Origin: Actinomycetes bacterium
GTDB taxonomy: Bacteria > Actinomycetota > Acidimicrobiia > Acidimicrobiales > RAAP-2
Assembly: GCA_021801615.1 (NCBI GenBank)
Contig: JAJYXS010000215.1
Coordinates: 1-13,121 of the forward strand
DNA length: 13,121 nucleotides
Direction of reading: 5' to 3'
Shown: positions 6,951 through 13,121 of the stretch, piece after piece
Position numbering within the stretch: the first letter of the stretch is position 1
Layout: each line of letters starts with the position of its first letter
The notes under the pieces: generated by a model
What the model saw: the letters and a program-made list of their open reading frames with translations, nothing else
What the model was told of the DNA's origin: nothing
Databases searched by the model: none
Position numbers and translations under genes: made by a program

Positions 6951-7003
6951 AGGTCATGGGCCCGGGGCGAGCGGCGTGCTCCCACCGGCACCACAGGTGC
7001 TGA
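6943..7003 (+). other. RBS plus ATG opening a 15-codon ORF out of frame with the flavin hydroxylase
   Basis: GAGGAG (6943-6948) is placed 7 nt before ATG 6956, better than any signal at the hydroxylase's own start. The ORF from this ATG encodes only MGPGRAACSHRHHRC and stops at 7001-7003, overlapping the hydroxylase N-terminal codons. One missing base in the GGGCCCGGGG tract (6958-6967) would put this ATG in the hydroxylase frame. So this is a sequence error, a real frameshift, or a short leader peptide whose translation feeds the internal GTG start. Confidence 0.45.
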
Positions 7004-8610
7004 TCGTCGGCGGAGGACCGGTCGGGTTGACCCTGGCGATCGAGCTCGGCCAGCAGGGCGTGCGTTGCCTGCTGATCGACAAGCGTGAGGCCCCTGGCCG
7101 GCTCCCGAAGATGGAGCGGTGCAACCCACGGACGATGGAGAACTTTCGGCGGATGGGGATCGCCGACGAGGTACGTCGCGCGGGCTTGCCGGAGTGGGTG
7201 CCGATGGACGTGTTCATCTGCATCGGTTCGGTGCTCGATCCACCGCTGGTCCACCACCGCTACCCCTCGGTGAAGGAGTACAAGGAGAAGATCCTCGCGG
7301 TGAACGACGGGTCGTTGCCCCTCGAGCCCTACCAGCTGATCTCCCAGTACACGCTCGAGCCGGTGCTCCGCCGCATCGCCGAGGCGACGCCCGGGGTGTC
7401 GGTGCGCTTTGGCCACGAGCTCGTGGGCTTTCACCAGGACGACGACGGGGTCACCGCCGACGTGGTGGACCCCGCAGGGCGCAAGTTGGAGGTCCGCTGC
7501 AGGTTCCTCGCAGGCTGCGACGGCGGCGCGAGCGTGGTGCGTCAGGAGCTCGGGATCGAGCTGCAGGGCGAGACGCGCCGGCGCCTCTGCCAGGCGCTCT
7601 TTCGCTGCGACGCGCTCTTCGACCTGCTTCCGCACAAGGGGCGCCACTACCACATGGCCGACGACAAGTGGTCCTTCATGATCGTCCAGGACGACACGAG
7701 GCACTTTTCCCTCCACGCCACCGTCGACGAGCAGGGGTCCACCGAGGCGATGCAGCGCATCTTCGAGTCCATCATCGGACGGCCACTCGACTACGAGACG
7801 TTGTACGTCGGCTTCTGGACGCAGCGCCTGATGCTTGCCGACCGGTACCGAGAGGGTCGGGTGTTCCTCGCTGGGGACTCCGCGCACCTCGTCATCCCCA
7901 CCGGGGGGTTGGGGATGAACACCGGGGCCGCCGACGCGACCGACCTGGCCTGGAAGCTGGCGGGGGTGCTCCACGGCTGGGGTGGGCCGGGCCTGCTCGA
8001 CGCCTACGAGCTCGAGCGCCGCCCAGTGGGGGCGCGGGCCGTGCGGGCGTCCCGTCGCGCGGCGGTCGGCCGCGAGCGCTGGCGCGCGGCGTGGCGACCC
8101 GAGGTCGCCGACGACACGCCCGAGGGGAGGCGCGCCCGCGCTGAGCTCGCCCGGGTCGCAGAGGAAGAACAGCGCTGGAGCAACGACCTGCTCGGCATCG
8201 AGCTCGGCTATCGATACACACCGTCACCGCTCGTCGCAAGCGAGCCTGGTGAGGGTCCTGACGACGAGAGCTTCTGCTACGCGCCCACCACCTGGCCCGG
8301 GGCCCGTCTTCCCCACGTGTGGCTCGACGAGGGCGACGCGCTCCACGACCACCTCGGCAGGTGCTTCACGCTGCTCGCGCTGCGCGGTGCCCCCACCGCA
8401 GAGGCTGACGGCCTCGCGGCGGCGTTCAGGCGGCTCGGTGCGCCGTTCGCCACCTACCACGTACGGTCGAAGGCGGCCGAGACCGTCTACGAGGGGTACC
8501 CGCTCCTCCTCGTGCGGCCGGACCTCCACGTCGCATGGCGAGGCCACGAGCTGCCCGACCCCGACACCCTCGCAGCCAGGGTCACCGGACGCGTCGCGGG
8601 AGACGCTTGA
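6976..8610 (+). CDS. FAD-dependent aromatic hydroxylase (PheA/MhpA-like class A flavoprotein monooxygenase)
   Basis: 544 residues from GTG 6976; GTG 6997 is a second choice and the out-of-frame ATG 6956 a third (see that entry). Group A flavin monooxygenase motifs are all present: GGGPVG (12-17) with the strand-2 acid in LLIDKR, the DG motif CDGGASVVR (181-189), and the GD motif with G300-D301-S-A-H304 followed by GLGMNTGAADATDLAWKL. The C-terminal 150 or so residues (WLDEGDALHDHLG, FTLLALRG, AWRGHELPDP) match the thioredoxin-like tail of the phenol hydroxylase/MhpA group. It would use NAD(P)H and O2 to hydroxylate a phenolic ring, in the cytoplasm, without partner proteins. The substrate is unknown. 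The decarboxylase-like gene follows after one base. Confidence 0.93.
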   Translation: MLPPAPQVLIVGGGPVGLTLAIELGQQGVRCLLIDKREAPGRLPKMERCNPRTMENFRRMGIADEVRRAGLPEWVPMDVFICIGSVLDPPLVHHRYPSVKEYKEKILAVNDGSLPLEPYQLISQYTLEPVLRRIAEATPGVSVRFGHELVGFHQDDDGVTADVVDPAGRKLEVRCRFLAGCDGGASVVRQELGIELQGETRRRLCQALFRCDALFDLLPHKGRHYHMADDKWSFMIVQDDTRHFSLHATVDEQGSTEAMQRIFESIIGRPLDYETLYVGFWTQRLMLADRYREGRVFLAGDSAHLVIPTGGLGMNTGAADATDLAWKLAGVLHGWGGPGLLDAYELERRPVGARAVRASRRAAVGRERWRAAWRPEVADDTPEGRRARAELARVAEEEQRWSNDLLGIELGYRYTPSPLVASEPGEGPDDESFCYAPTTWPGARLPHVWLDEGDALHDHLGRCFTLLALRGAPTAEADGLAAAFRRLGAPFATYHVRSKAAETVYEGYPLLLVRPDLHVAWRGHELPDPDTLAARVTGRVAGDA

Positions 8611-8611
8611 G

Positions 8612-9586
8612 GTGGAGCGATCGGAGCACGACGCCCGGGTTCGCGTGCTGCTGGCGTGCGGCGAGTACGACAGGACGGCCGCGCTCCTGGATGGCCGTGT
8701 CGAGGTCGAAGGCGCCGACGCGGTGGTGGTCGGCATCTCCGACGCCTTCGACCGGCACCGTAGGATGCTGCACGAGCGGGAGTTCGACGCAGCGGAGCTC
8801 TCCCTCTCGTCCTACCTGATCGCACGGGATCGCGGCGAGGACCTGGTGGGCATCCCGGTCTTCCCGTACCGGATGTTCCGTCACCAGTTCGTCCTGGTTC
8901 GTCGGGACCGGGGGGTGACGCGTCCGAGAGATCTCGTCGGGCGGCGGGTCGGCACCCCGATGTACCAGACGACCACGATGCTCTGGGTGCGCGGGATGCT
9001 CGAGGACGACTACGGCGTCTCGGCCCGTGACGTCGAGTGGTGCACCGACCGTGAGGAGCTGCTGCCGATCGAGCCGGCAGGGGTGTCGATCAGCAGGGCG
9101 CCGGCAGGCGTCGACGTCGAAGGGCTGTTCCGAAGGGGTGACCTGGACGCGCTGGTGCTGATCGAGGAGGTCCCCGAGGACCTGTTGGCCACCGAGGGCG
9201 TCGATCGGCTGTTCCCGGACTTCCCGGCCGTCGAGGAGGCGTACTTCCGCCGGACCGGCATCTTCCCGATGATGCACGTCGTCGCCGTGCGTGGGGAGCT
9301 GCACCGGTCCCATCCGTGGCTTGCGGCGAGCCTGTTTCGCGCGTTCGAACGCGCGCTGGACCTGGCGGTCGAAAGGCTGAGCTACCCCAGGACGGTGAGC
9401 CAGGCTTGGGCGGCGCACTACGTCGAGCGCGAGCGGCGGATCTTCGCCGGCAACCCCTACGTCTACGGCATGCGCAGGAACCGGGCCGCGCTCGAGGCCG
9501 CCACGAAGTACTCGCACGAGCAGGGGATGACGAGCCGACGGTTCGAACCCGGCGAGCTGTTCGTCCCCGAGCTGCACGACACCTGA
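8612..9586 (+). CDS. 4,5-Dihydroxyphthalate decarboxylase (Pht5)-like protein
   Basis: 324 residues from GTG 8612, one base after the hydroxylase stop, with GGGAGA (8598-8603) 8 nt upstream. The frame is open far upstream but that region is the hydroxylase gene. Landmarks recalled from Pht5-type proteins appear in order: ACGEYDRT (15-22), FDAAELSLSSY (58-68), PVFPYRMFRHQF (82-93), DLVGRRVGTPMYQTT (107-121), RGMLEDDYGV (127-135). The fold belongs to the periplasmic-binding-protein (NMT1/SsuA-like) group, but there is no signal peptide or lipobox and no permease or ATPase nearby, which favours a cytoplasmic enzyme over an ABC transporter component. Pht5 removes a carboxyl group from 4,5-dihydroxyphthalate to give protocatechuate. 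Behind a dioxygenase and dihydrodiol dehydrogenase, decarboxylation of a dihydroxy-aromatic acid fits well. The exact substrate is inference. Confidence 0.85.
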   Translation: MERSEHDARVRVLLACGEYDRTAALLDGRVEVEGADAVVVGISDAFDRHRRMLHEREFDAAELSLSSYLIARDRGEDLVGIPVFPYRMFRHQFVLVRRDRGVTRPRDLVGRRVGTPMYQTTTMLWVRGMLEDDYGVSARDVEWCTDREELLPIEPAGVSISRAPAGVDVEGLFRRGDLDALVLIEEVPEDLLATEGVDRLFPDFPAVEEAYFRRTGIFPMMHVVAVRGELHRSHPWLAASLFRAFERALDLAVERLSYPRTVSQAWAAHYVERERRIFAGNPYVYGMRRNRAALEAATKYSHEQGMTSRRFEPGELFVPELHDT

Positions 9587-9665
9587 GGCCCGCCGCCTTC
9601 GGTGATGGGCCGGGCGGGTCGTCCCGTCGACCGGCGCAGGGCAGCTCCGCGGCCGTCGCCCGCGC
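9587..9665. other. Convergent intergenic boundary of two transcription units
   Basis: The 79 nt between the stops of two convergent genes are GC-rich and contain short hairpin candidates, for example CGGG-N4-CCCG at 9615-9626 and one overlapping the dehydrogenase stop at 9659-9673, but no T-tract on either strand. No small ORF or promoter was recognised. Confidence 0.6.
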
Positions 9666-9673
9666 TCAGCGGG
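9659..9673 (-). terminator. Weak hairpin at the end of the alcohol dehydrogenase gene
   Basis: CCCGC (9659-9663) and GCGGG (9669-9673) can pair around a 5-base loop that contains the gene's stop codon. There is no following U-run, so a classical intrinsic terminator is not shown. Confidence 0.2.
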
Positions 9674-10751
9674 TCGGGTCGATGACCGCCTTGATGACCT
9701 CGAGCTCCGCCATCGCGCGCATCGCCTCGTTGATCTCCGACAGGCCGTAGGTGCGCGAGATCAGCTCTTCGAAGGGATAGGTCCCCTGTCGGCTGGCCAG
9801 GAAGTCGAGTGCCTGCAGCCAGTGGCGCGGCTCGCCGGATCGCACCGTGAACAGGCTCATCTCCTGGGGCAGCGTGTCGACCGACAGGAGCCCGGTCCCT
9901 CCGGCGCCGATGTTGACGTAGCGGCCGCCGGCCCGCAGCATGCGGAGCCCCTCGGGCACCGCCGCGTTCCCAGCAGCCTGCAGGACCACGTCGGCGCCCC
10001 GGCCTTCGGTGCGGTCCTTCACCCATTCCACGCGGCGGTCGGGGTCGTCCACGGTGTCGATGTCCAGCGTCGCGTCGGCGCCCATGCGCCTCGCCACCTC
10101 GAGCCGGTGCTCGGGTGCCCCGATGACGAGCACCTGCTTGGCGCCGTGGTCTCGTGCGACCGCCGCTGCGAAGATCCCGATGGGGCCGCTGCCTTGGATC
10201 GCGACCGTCTCGTGGCTCTTCAAGGCACCGAGCCGGTCGAAACCGTGCATGACCGTCCTGTAGGCGCACGCGGCTGCGGCGGCCGAGGCCGAGGACACCT
10301 CCTCGGGCACGTGCACGATCTGACAGGCAGGGGGGACGTACATGTACTCGGCGCAGCTGCCGAGCAGGTACGGCGGCCGATCTGCGGGATTGTGCCCCCA
10401 GGACATCCGTCCCGGGCAGACGCAGGGCTGCAGCGCCACCGTGCACCAGTAGCAGTGCCCGCACGACACGTAGCTCCACACGATGCGGTCTCCTCGCCGC
10501 ACGGGAGCGCCGAGGAGGTCCACCTTCTCGCCGGCGACCTCCTCCACGTACCCGCAAGGCTCGTGCCCGGTGATGAACGGCTCACCGTGATCGGCGAGGT
10601 CGCCCTTCCAGCGGTGCACGTCGGTGCCGCAGAGCGTCGAGGCGTCGATGCGCACGAGCAGCGCCCCGGCTTCGAGCGGGGGCACCGGCACGTCCCAGAT
10701 GGCGATCGGCTCGCTCGGGCCGGTGACCACCGCCGCCTTGCACTCAGCCAC
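9666..10751 (-). CDS. Zinc-dependent alcohol dehydrogenase (MDR superfamily)
   Basis: 361 residues from GTG (complement 10749-10751), which lies within the last 8 nt of the amidohydrolase gene. Catalytic zinc ligands are C41 (CGTD), H63 and E64 (GHEPCG); a structural zinc site is C97-x2-C100-x2-C103 with C110 or C112 as fourth ligand, so the usual seven-residue spacing to the last Cys is changed by one. The Rossmann motif GSGPIG is at 187-192. The protein is of usual length for the threonine-/sorbitol-dehydrogenase-like medium-chain group. It would oxidise an alcohol or reduce a carbonyl with NAD(P). The strand-2 end (VLVIGAPEHRL) lacks the common Asp, so cofactor choice is open. The 8-nt overlap indicates co-expression with the amidohydrolase. 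Confidence 0.93.
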   Translation of the reverse strand: MAECKAAVVTGPSEPIAIWDVPVPPLEAGALLVRIDASTLCGTDVHRWKGDLADHGEPFITGHEPCGYVEEVAGEKVDLLGAPVRRGDRIVWSYVSCGHCYWCTVALQPCVCPGRMSWGHNPADRPPYLLGSCAEYMYVPPACQIVHVPEEVSSASAAAAACAYRTVMHGFDRLGALKSHETVAIQGSGPIGIFAAAVARDHGAKQVLVIGAPEHRLEVARRMGADATLDIDTVDDPDRRVEWVKDRTEGRGADVVLQAAGNAAVPEGLRMLRAGGRYVNIGAGGTGLLSVDTLPQEMSLFTVRSGEPRHWLQALDFLASRQGTYPFEELISRTYGLSEINEAMRAMAELEVIKAVIDPTR

Positions 10752-11868
10752 GTGGCGCTCCGTCGAACCGGTAGAACCGTTCGGCGTTGCGCGCGAGGAT
10801 CCCGCTCTTCGCGTCGTCCGCCAGCTCCTCGCTCTCCAGCAGCTCGCGGATGTCGTGGATGCAGGACTGGTTGGTCACCTCGTGGGGGAAGTCCGAGGAG
10901 TAGAAGAACGCCTGGTTGCCCACCTTGCGCAGCGCGAACGGCATGGTCAGCTCCTCGGTCTCGCAGCCGACGAAGAGCCGCCCTTCTCTCACCTGCTGGA
11001 CGATGTACTCGTCCGGGCGGCGGTCCTCCCCCAGGCCGTAGCAGCCGGGCGGGATGTACTGGAAGTGGGTCTCGTGCGACGCGTGGAACCGCTCCATGCA
11101 CATGAGCAGCCACGCCACCCCACCCTCCAGGAAGGCGATGCGCAGGCCGGGGAACCGGTCGAAGACCCCGTTGTACACGACGCTGGCGAGGTTGACCATG
11201 AGCCCCCAGGGGTGGCCGAGCGCGTGGACGGGGACGTACATGTTCAGGTGGTCCATGCCGAAGCCGTCGTGCGCACCCCCGTGCACGGAGAGGGCGCACC
11301 CCAGCCGTTCCGCCTCCTCGTAGACGGGCCAGTAGCACTTGGCGCCGAGCAGCTGGGGAAGGCCGTTGCTCGGCAGCATGGCTCCCAGCATCCCGAGCTC
11401 GGTGACCGCTCTGCGGAGCTCCTTCACCGCTTCCTCGGGGTCTTGCATCGGCACGAGCGCCATCGCGTGGAAGCGGTCGTCGGCGCGTAGGTACGTGTCG
11501 GCCACCCAGTCGTTGTAGGCCCGCGCGAGCACCGCCGCGTAGTCGAGGCTGACGACGTGGCCGAACGCCAGGCCGCGCGTCGGGTACAGGACCGTCCGCT
11601 CGATGCCGACGTCGTCGAGGAACGCCAGCCACTCCGTCGGGCCGACGAAGGGCCGCCGGTTCCGCAGCGGTGGGGTCTCCACGGCCCGTCCGGTATGGAG
11701 GTGGTCGAGCGGCGGGAAGATGTCCATCGTCCCCACAGCCCGGAGCGCTGCTGCCGTCCTTGCCATGTCGGCGTAGGGCGACGGCATGTGCTCGATGATC
11801 CCGGCGACGTCCTCCAGCACGTGCCCGTCGCCGTCGATGACGGTCGTTCCGATCTTCGTGGTCGTCAT
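10744..11868 (-). CDS. Amidohydrolase-2 / ACMSD-type metal-dependent hydrolase or decarboxylase
   Basis: 374 residues from ATG (complement 11866-11868), with the purine run GAGGGGGAT just upstream on the coding strand. The TIM-barrel amidohydrolase-2 pattern is visible: D12-G-D14-G-H16 on the first strand, H196 in SVHGG, H215/H219, E248 in FLEGG, and D326 in SSDFPHE. Relatives include ACMSD, gamma-resorcylate decarboxylase and 5-carboxyvanillate decarboxylase, but also hydrolases of ring-cleavage or ring-opened products, so the reaction is C-C or C-N bond cleavage of an unknown substrate. The first motif is DxDxH rather than ACMSD's HxH, a variant common in actinobacterial members as far as I recall. 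Together with the Pht5-like protein this gives the cluster two decarboxylase candidates. Confidence 0.88.
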   Translation of the reverse strand: MTTTKIGTTVIDGDGHVLEDVAGIIEHMPSPYADMARTAAALRAVGTMDIFPPLDHLHTGRAVETPPLRNRRPFVGPTEWLAFLDDVGIERTVLYPTRGLAFGHVVSLDYAAVLARAYNDWVADTYLRADDRFHAMALVPMQDPEEAVKELRRAVTELGMLGAMLPSNGLPQLLGAKCYWPVYEEAERLGCALSVHGGAHDGFGMDHLNMYVPVHALGHPWGLMVNLASVVYNGVFDRFPGLRIAFLEGGVAWLLMCMERFHASHETHFQYIPPGCYGLGEDRRPDEYIVQQVREGRLFVGCETEELTMPFALRKVGNQAFFYSSDFPHEVTNQSCIHDIRELLESEELADDAKSGILARNAERFYRFDGAPRG

Positions 11869-12016
11869 GGATCCCCCTCGCTCTGTTGGTTCCTGGTGCT
11901 GGTCGGCCGGTCCCCGGTGCGGCGCCGCGCCCGCTGGCCGGTGAGGCCGACGTGCTTACCGTAATACCGTTGCGCGCTGGGGACAGGGGGCCGGGACGAG
12001 CCGGAATTGCCTCCGC
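11869..12016. other. Intergenic region likely to hold the promoter of the amidohydrolase-dehydrogenase pair
   Basis: These 148 nt separate the amidohydrolase start from the end of the acetyltransferase gene (both on the minus strand). Most is GC-rich. The exception is a short AT-richer island around 11956-11972 that holds an imperfect palindrome. No ORF or RNA gene was recognised. Confidence 0.5.
11958..11970. promoter_or_regulatory. Imperfect palindrome ACCGTAATACCGT, possible operator
   Basis: The 13-bp site is symmetric about A11964 except for one C:C position (ACcGTA-A-TACcGT), and also reads as a direct repeat of ACCGT 8 bp apart. It is the only AT-rich spot in the gap and lies about 90 nt upstream of the amidohydrolase start. 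A dimeric repressor site (TetR- or GntR-like) or part of a promoter -10 region are both possible. No regulator gene is in the window. Confidence 0.4.
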
Positions 12017-12574
12017 TCAGGCCCTGGAGTCGCGAAAGCGCGCGTGGACGATGGAGGGCATCTCGTGGAAGACGTCCTCTCGGAGCGCCTCCATGCCCAG
12101 ACGGCGGGCCACCGCGAGCGAGGCCGTGTTCTCGGGGTGGATGTTGGCGGTGAGGTACGGCACGTCGAGGTGGTCGAAGCCCCACTCGATCCACGCGCGG
12201 GCGGCCTCGGTCGCGTAGCCGCGACCCCAGACCTCGCGCCGGAACGCCCAGCCGACCTCCACCTCTTCGAACTCCGGCCAGTACTGCAGGCCCGTCCGAC
12301 CGAGAAAGGCACCACTCGACCGCTCGTGGACGGCTGCTCGCCCGTACCCGCAGGTGGCCCATGAGCGCTCCGACTCCTCCAGTCGGCGGCGGTGGCCGGG
12401 CTCGTCGAGTGGCGCGAGGAAGCGGGTCACCTCAGGGTCCCGGTAGAGGTCGACCATTTCGGCCAAGTACGCCGAGGTCAACGGGCGCATGAGGAGCCGG
12501 GCGCTCGCCAGCTCGAACGCGTCGATGCGTGACGCGTCGATGGCTGACGCGTCGACCGCTCGCGGCTGGATCAC
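12017..12574 (-). CDS. GNAT family N-acetyltransferase (RimJ/RimL-like)
   Basis: 185 residues from GTG (complement 12572-12574), the first plausible start before the conserved domain; the frame stays open upstream across the ferritin-like gene and that extension is not real. The domain starts near residue 22 (ELASARLLMRPLT), with WAFRREVWGRGYATEA (109-124) carrying the acetyl-CoA pyrophosphate-binding loop (R-x-x-x-W-G-R-G-Y-A) and NTASLAVARRLGM (149-161) forming the late helix typical of RimJ/RimL relatives. It transfers an acetyl group from acetyl-CoA to an amine, in this subfamily often a protein N-terminus or a small molecule. Residues 8-20 (DASAIDASRIDAF) are repeat-encoded and lie outside the fold. 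It seems unrelated to the catabolic genes; the ferritin-like gene is 50 nt upstream. Confidence 0.88.
   Translation of the reverse strand: MIQPRAVDASAIDASRIDAFELASARLLMRPLTSAYLAEMVDLYRDPEVTRFLAPLDEPGHRRRLEESERSWATCGYGRAAVHERSSGAFLGRTGLQYWPEFEEVEVGWAFRREVWGRGYATEAARAWIEWGFDHLDVPYLTANIHPENTASLAVARRLGMEALREDVFHEMPSIVHARFRDSRA
12519..12560 (-). repeat. 15-bp tandem repeat in the 5' end of the acetyltransferase gene
   Basis: On the plus strand GCGTCGATGCGTGAC (12519-12533) and GCGTCGATGGCTGAC (12534-12548) are followed by a partial copy GCGTCGACCGCT (12549-12560). In the coding direction they give the pentad theme IDAS(A/R) before the conserved domain. Slippage here would only change tail length. 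Confidence 0.7.
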
Positions 12575-12624
12575 GATCCGACCGTCTCCGCGACGTCCTC
12601 CTGCATCGAGGCCACCTGCGAGGT

Positions 12625-13104
12625 TCAACCGTTGGCGTGCTCGGCGATGAACTCGAGGATCGTCTCGTGCTTCTTCGTGTCCAGAGCCATGACGTCGACC
12701 AGCAGCGCCCACAGGGTCGTGTCGGCGACCGGCTTCAGCGTGCGGCGCAGCGCCTTGAGCTCGCGTTCGTCGTCCCGTTCGATGGTCAGCAGACGGCTCG
12801 TCAGCGCTCGAACAGCTTCGGGCAGCCGCCGATGGGTGAGGGCGGGGACCTTGGGCTCGAGGTTCCGCCACTCCCGAGCCGCCTGTGCCGCTCGGGCGAT
12901 CTCCTGGAAGATCCGATGGTGACGCCGCTCGTCGTCCAAGATGAGCTGGATCAGGTAGCGGATGTCGGGCGCGTCGATCGACTCGATCGCCCTGGCGTAC
13001 TCGGCCAGCACGTCCCTCTCCGCCTCGACGTGGGCGCTGATCCGCCTCAGCACGTCCTCGTCCCACGTCTGTCCGTCCGGGACCGTGTTCATCTTGGCGT
13101 TCAT
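12625..13104 (-). CDS. Ferritin-like (rubrerythrin-type) four-helix protein
   Basis: 159 residues from ATG (complement 13102-13104), with GGGGAGG (complement 13113-13119) 8 nt upstream; M5 is an alternative start. Predicted helices carry a ferritin-like pattern: E28/E35 in HVEAERDVLAEYARA, ExxH as E59-R-R-H62 in ILDDERRHHRIF, E109/E113 in ERDDEREL, and D142-T-K-K-H146-E in helix 4. Helix 4 has Thr where a canonical ExxH would have Glu, so the second iron site may be altered or use D142. No rubredoxin domain or CxxC motif is present, so it is not a full rubrerythrin. Likely role is metal binding or peroxide defence in the cytoplasm, unproven. Its start is close to the window edge, so upstream context is not visible. 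Confidence 0.85.
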   Translation of the reverse strand: MNAKMNTVPDGQTWDEDVLRRISAHVEAERDVLAEYARAIESIDAPDIRYLIQLILDDERRHHRIFQEIARAAQAAREWRNLEPKVPALTHRRLPEAVRALTSRLLTIERDDERELKALRRTLKPVADTTLWALLVDVMALDTKKHETILEFIAEHANG

Positions 13105-13112
13105 CTTGGCAG

Positions 13113-13119
13113 CCTCCCC
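13113..13119 (-). promoter_or_regulatory. Ribosome binding site of the ferritin-like gene
   Basis: On the coding strand GGGGAGG lies 8 nt before the ATG at 13104, which supports this start over the ATG four codons later. Confidence 0.65.
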
Positions 13120-13121
13120 TG

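Noticed and set aside
5700..7974. Two long antisense frames (5700-6893 and 6847-7974) opposite the SDR and flavin hydroxylase
   Set aside because: Both lie opposite genes with intact active-site motifs and contain nothing recognisable.
7982..8611. Upstream extension of the Pht5-like frame that would make a fusion-sized protein
   Set aside because: It is the shifted frame of the flavin hydroxylase; the family N-terminus begins right after GTG 8612.
8612..9586. Substrate-binding protein of an ABC transporter
   Set aside because: There is no signal peptide, lipobox, permease or ATPase gene nearby, and the motif order fits Pht5-type enzymes better.
12575..13066. Upstream extension of the acetyltransferase frame
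   Set aside because: It runs across the ferritin-like gene in another frame, and GNAT homology begins only after the GTG at 12574.
1..13121. CRISPR array, tRNA or rRNA gene, insertion sequence, prophage or defence system
   Set aside because: No spacer-repeat pattern, cloverleaf, transposase, integrase or defence-type protein was seen; the short 15-16 bp repeats lack spacers.

Overview
The window is a G+C-rich (clearly above 60% by eye), gene-dense stretch with frequent GTG/TTG starts, stop-start overlaps and almost no non-coding DNA. The Rieske oxygenase large subunit resembles the NidA/PhdA type known from Mycobacterium and relatives. Together this suggests a chromosome or large contig of an actinobacterium-like organism; the lineage below phylum cannot be read from the sequence. 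There is no gene-free stretch longer than 300 bases; the largest gap is about 150 bases (11869-12016).

Left block, + strand (1-9586): the end of a SAM methyltransferase, a two-domain cupin protein, a Rieske dioxygenase large subunit, its small subunit, a small protein with an N-terminal pentapeptide repeat, a cis-dihydrodiol dehydrogenase-like SDR, a cytochrome P450, a second SDR, an FAD aromatic hydroxylase and a 4,5-dihydroxyphthalate decarboxylase-like protein. Four successive junctions (large subunit to P450) overlap by exactly 4 nt (TTGA or GTGA), so this core is probably one translationally coupled operon.

Right block, - strand (9666-13104), convergent with the left block: a ferritin-like protein and a GNAT acetyltransferase (probably housekeeping or stress genes), then, after a 148-nt gap holding an imperfect palindrome, an ACMSD-type amidohydrolase and a zinc alcohol dehydrogenase that overlap by 8 nt.

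Interpretation (inference): a catabolic cluster for an aromatic, polycyclic or terpenoid-like carboxylated substrate. The Rieske oxygenase would form a cis-dihydrodiol, the SDR would rearomatise it to a catechol, and the flavin hydroxylase and P450 would add oxygen. The Pht5-like and amidohydrolase proteins are candidate decarboxylases or hydrolases, and the second SDR and the alcohol dehydrogenase would oxidise alcohols. No ferredoxin, ferredoxin reductase, recognised ring-cleavage dioxygenase, transporter or regulator is in the window; the bicupin is the only candidate for ring cleavage. Oddities worth checking are short 15-16 bp repeats near the starts of four genes, and a well-placed RBS plus ATG that is out of frame with the flavin hydroxylase.
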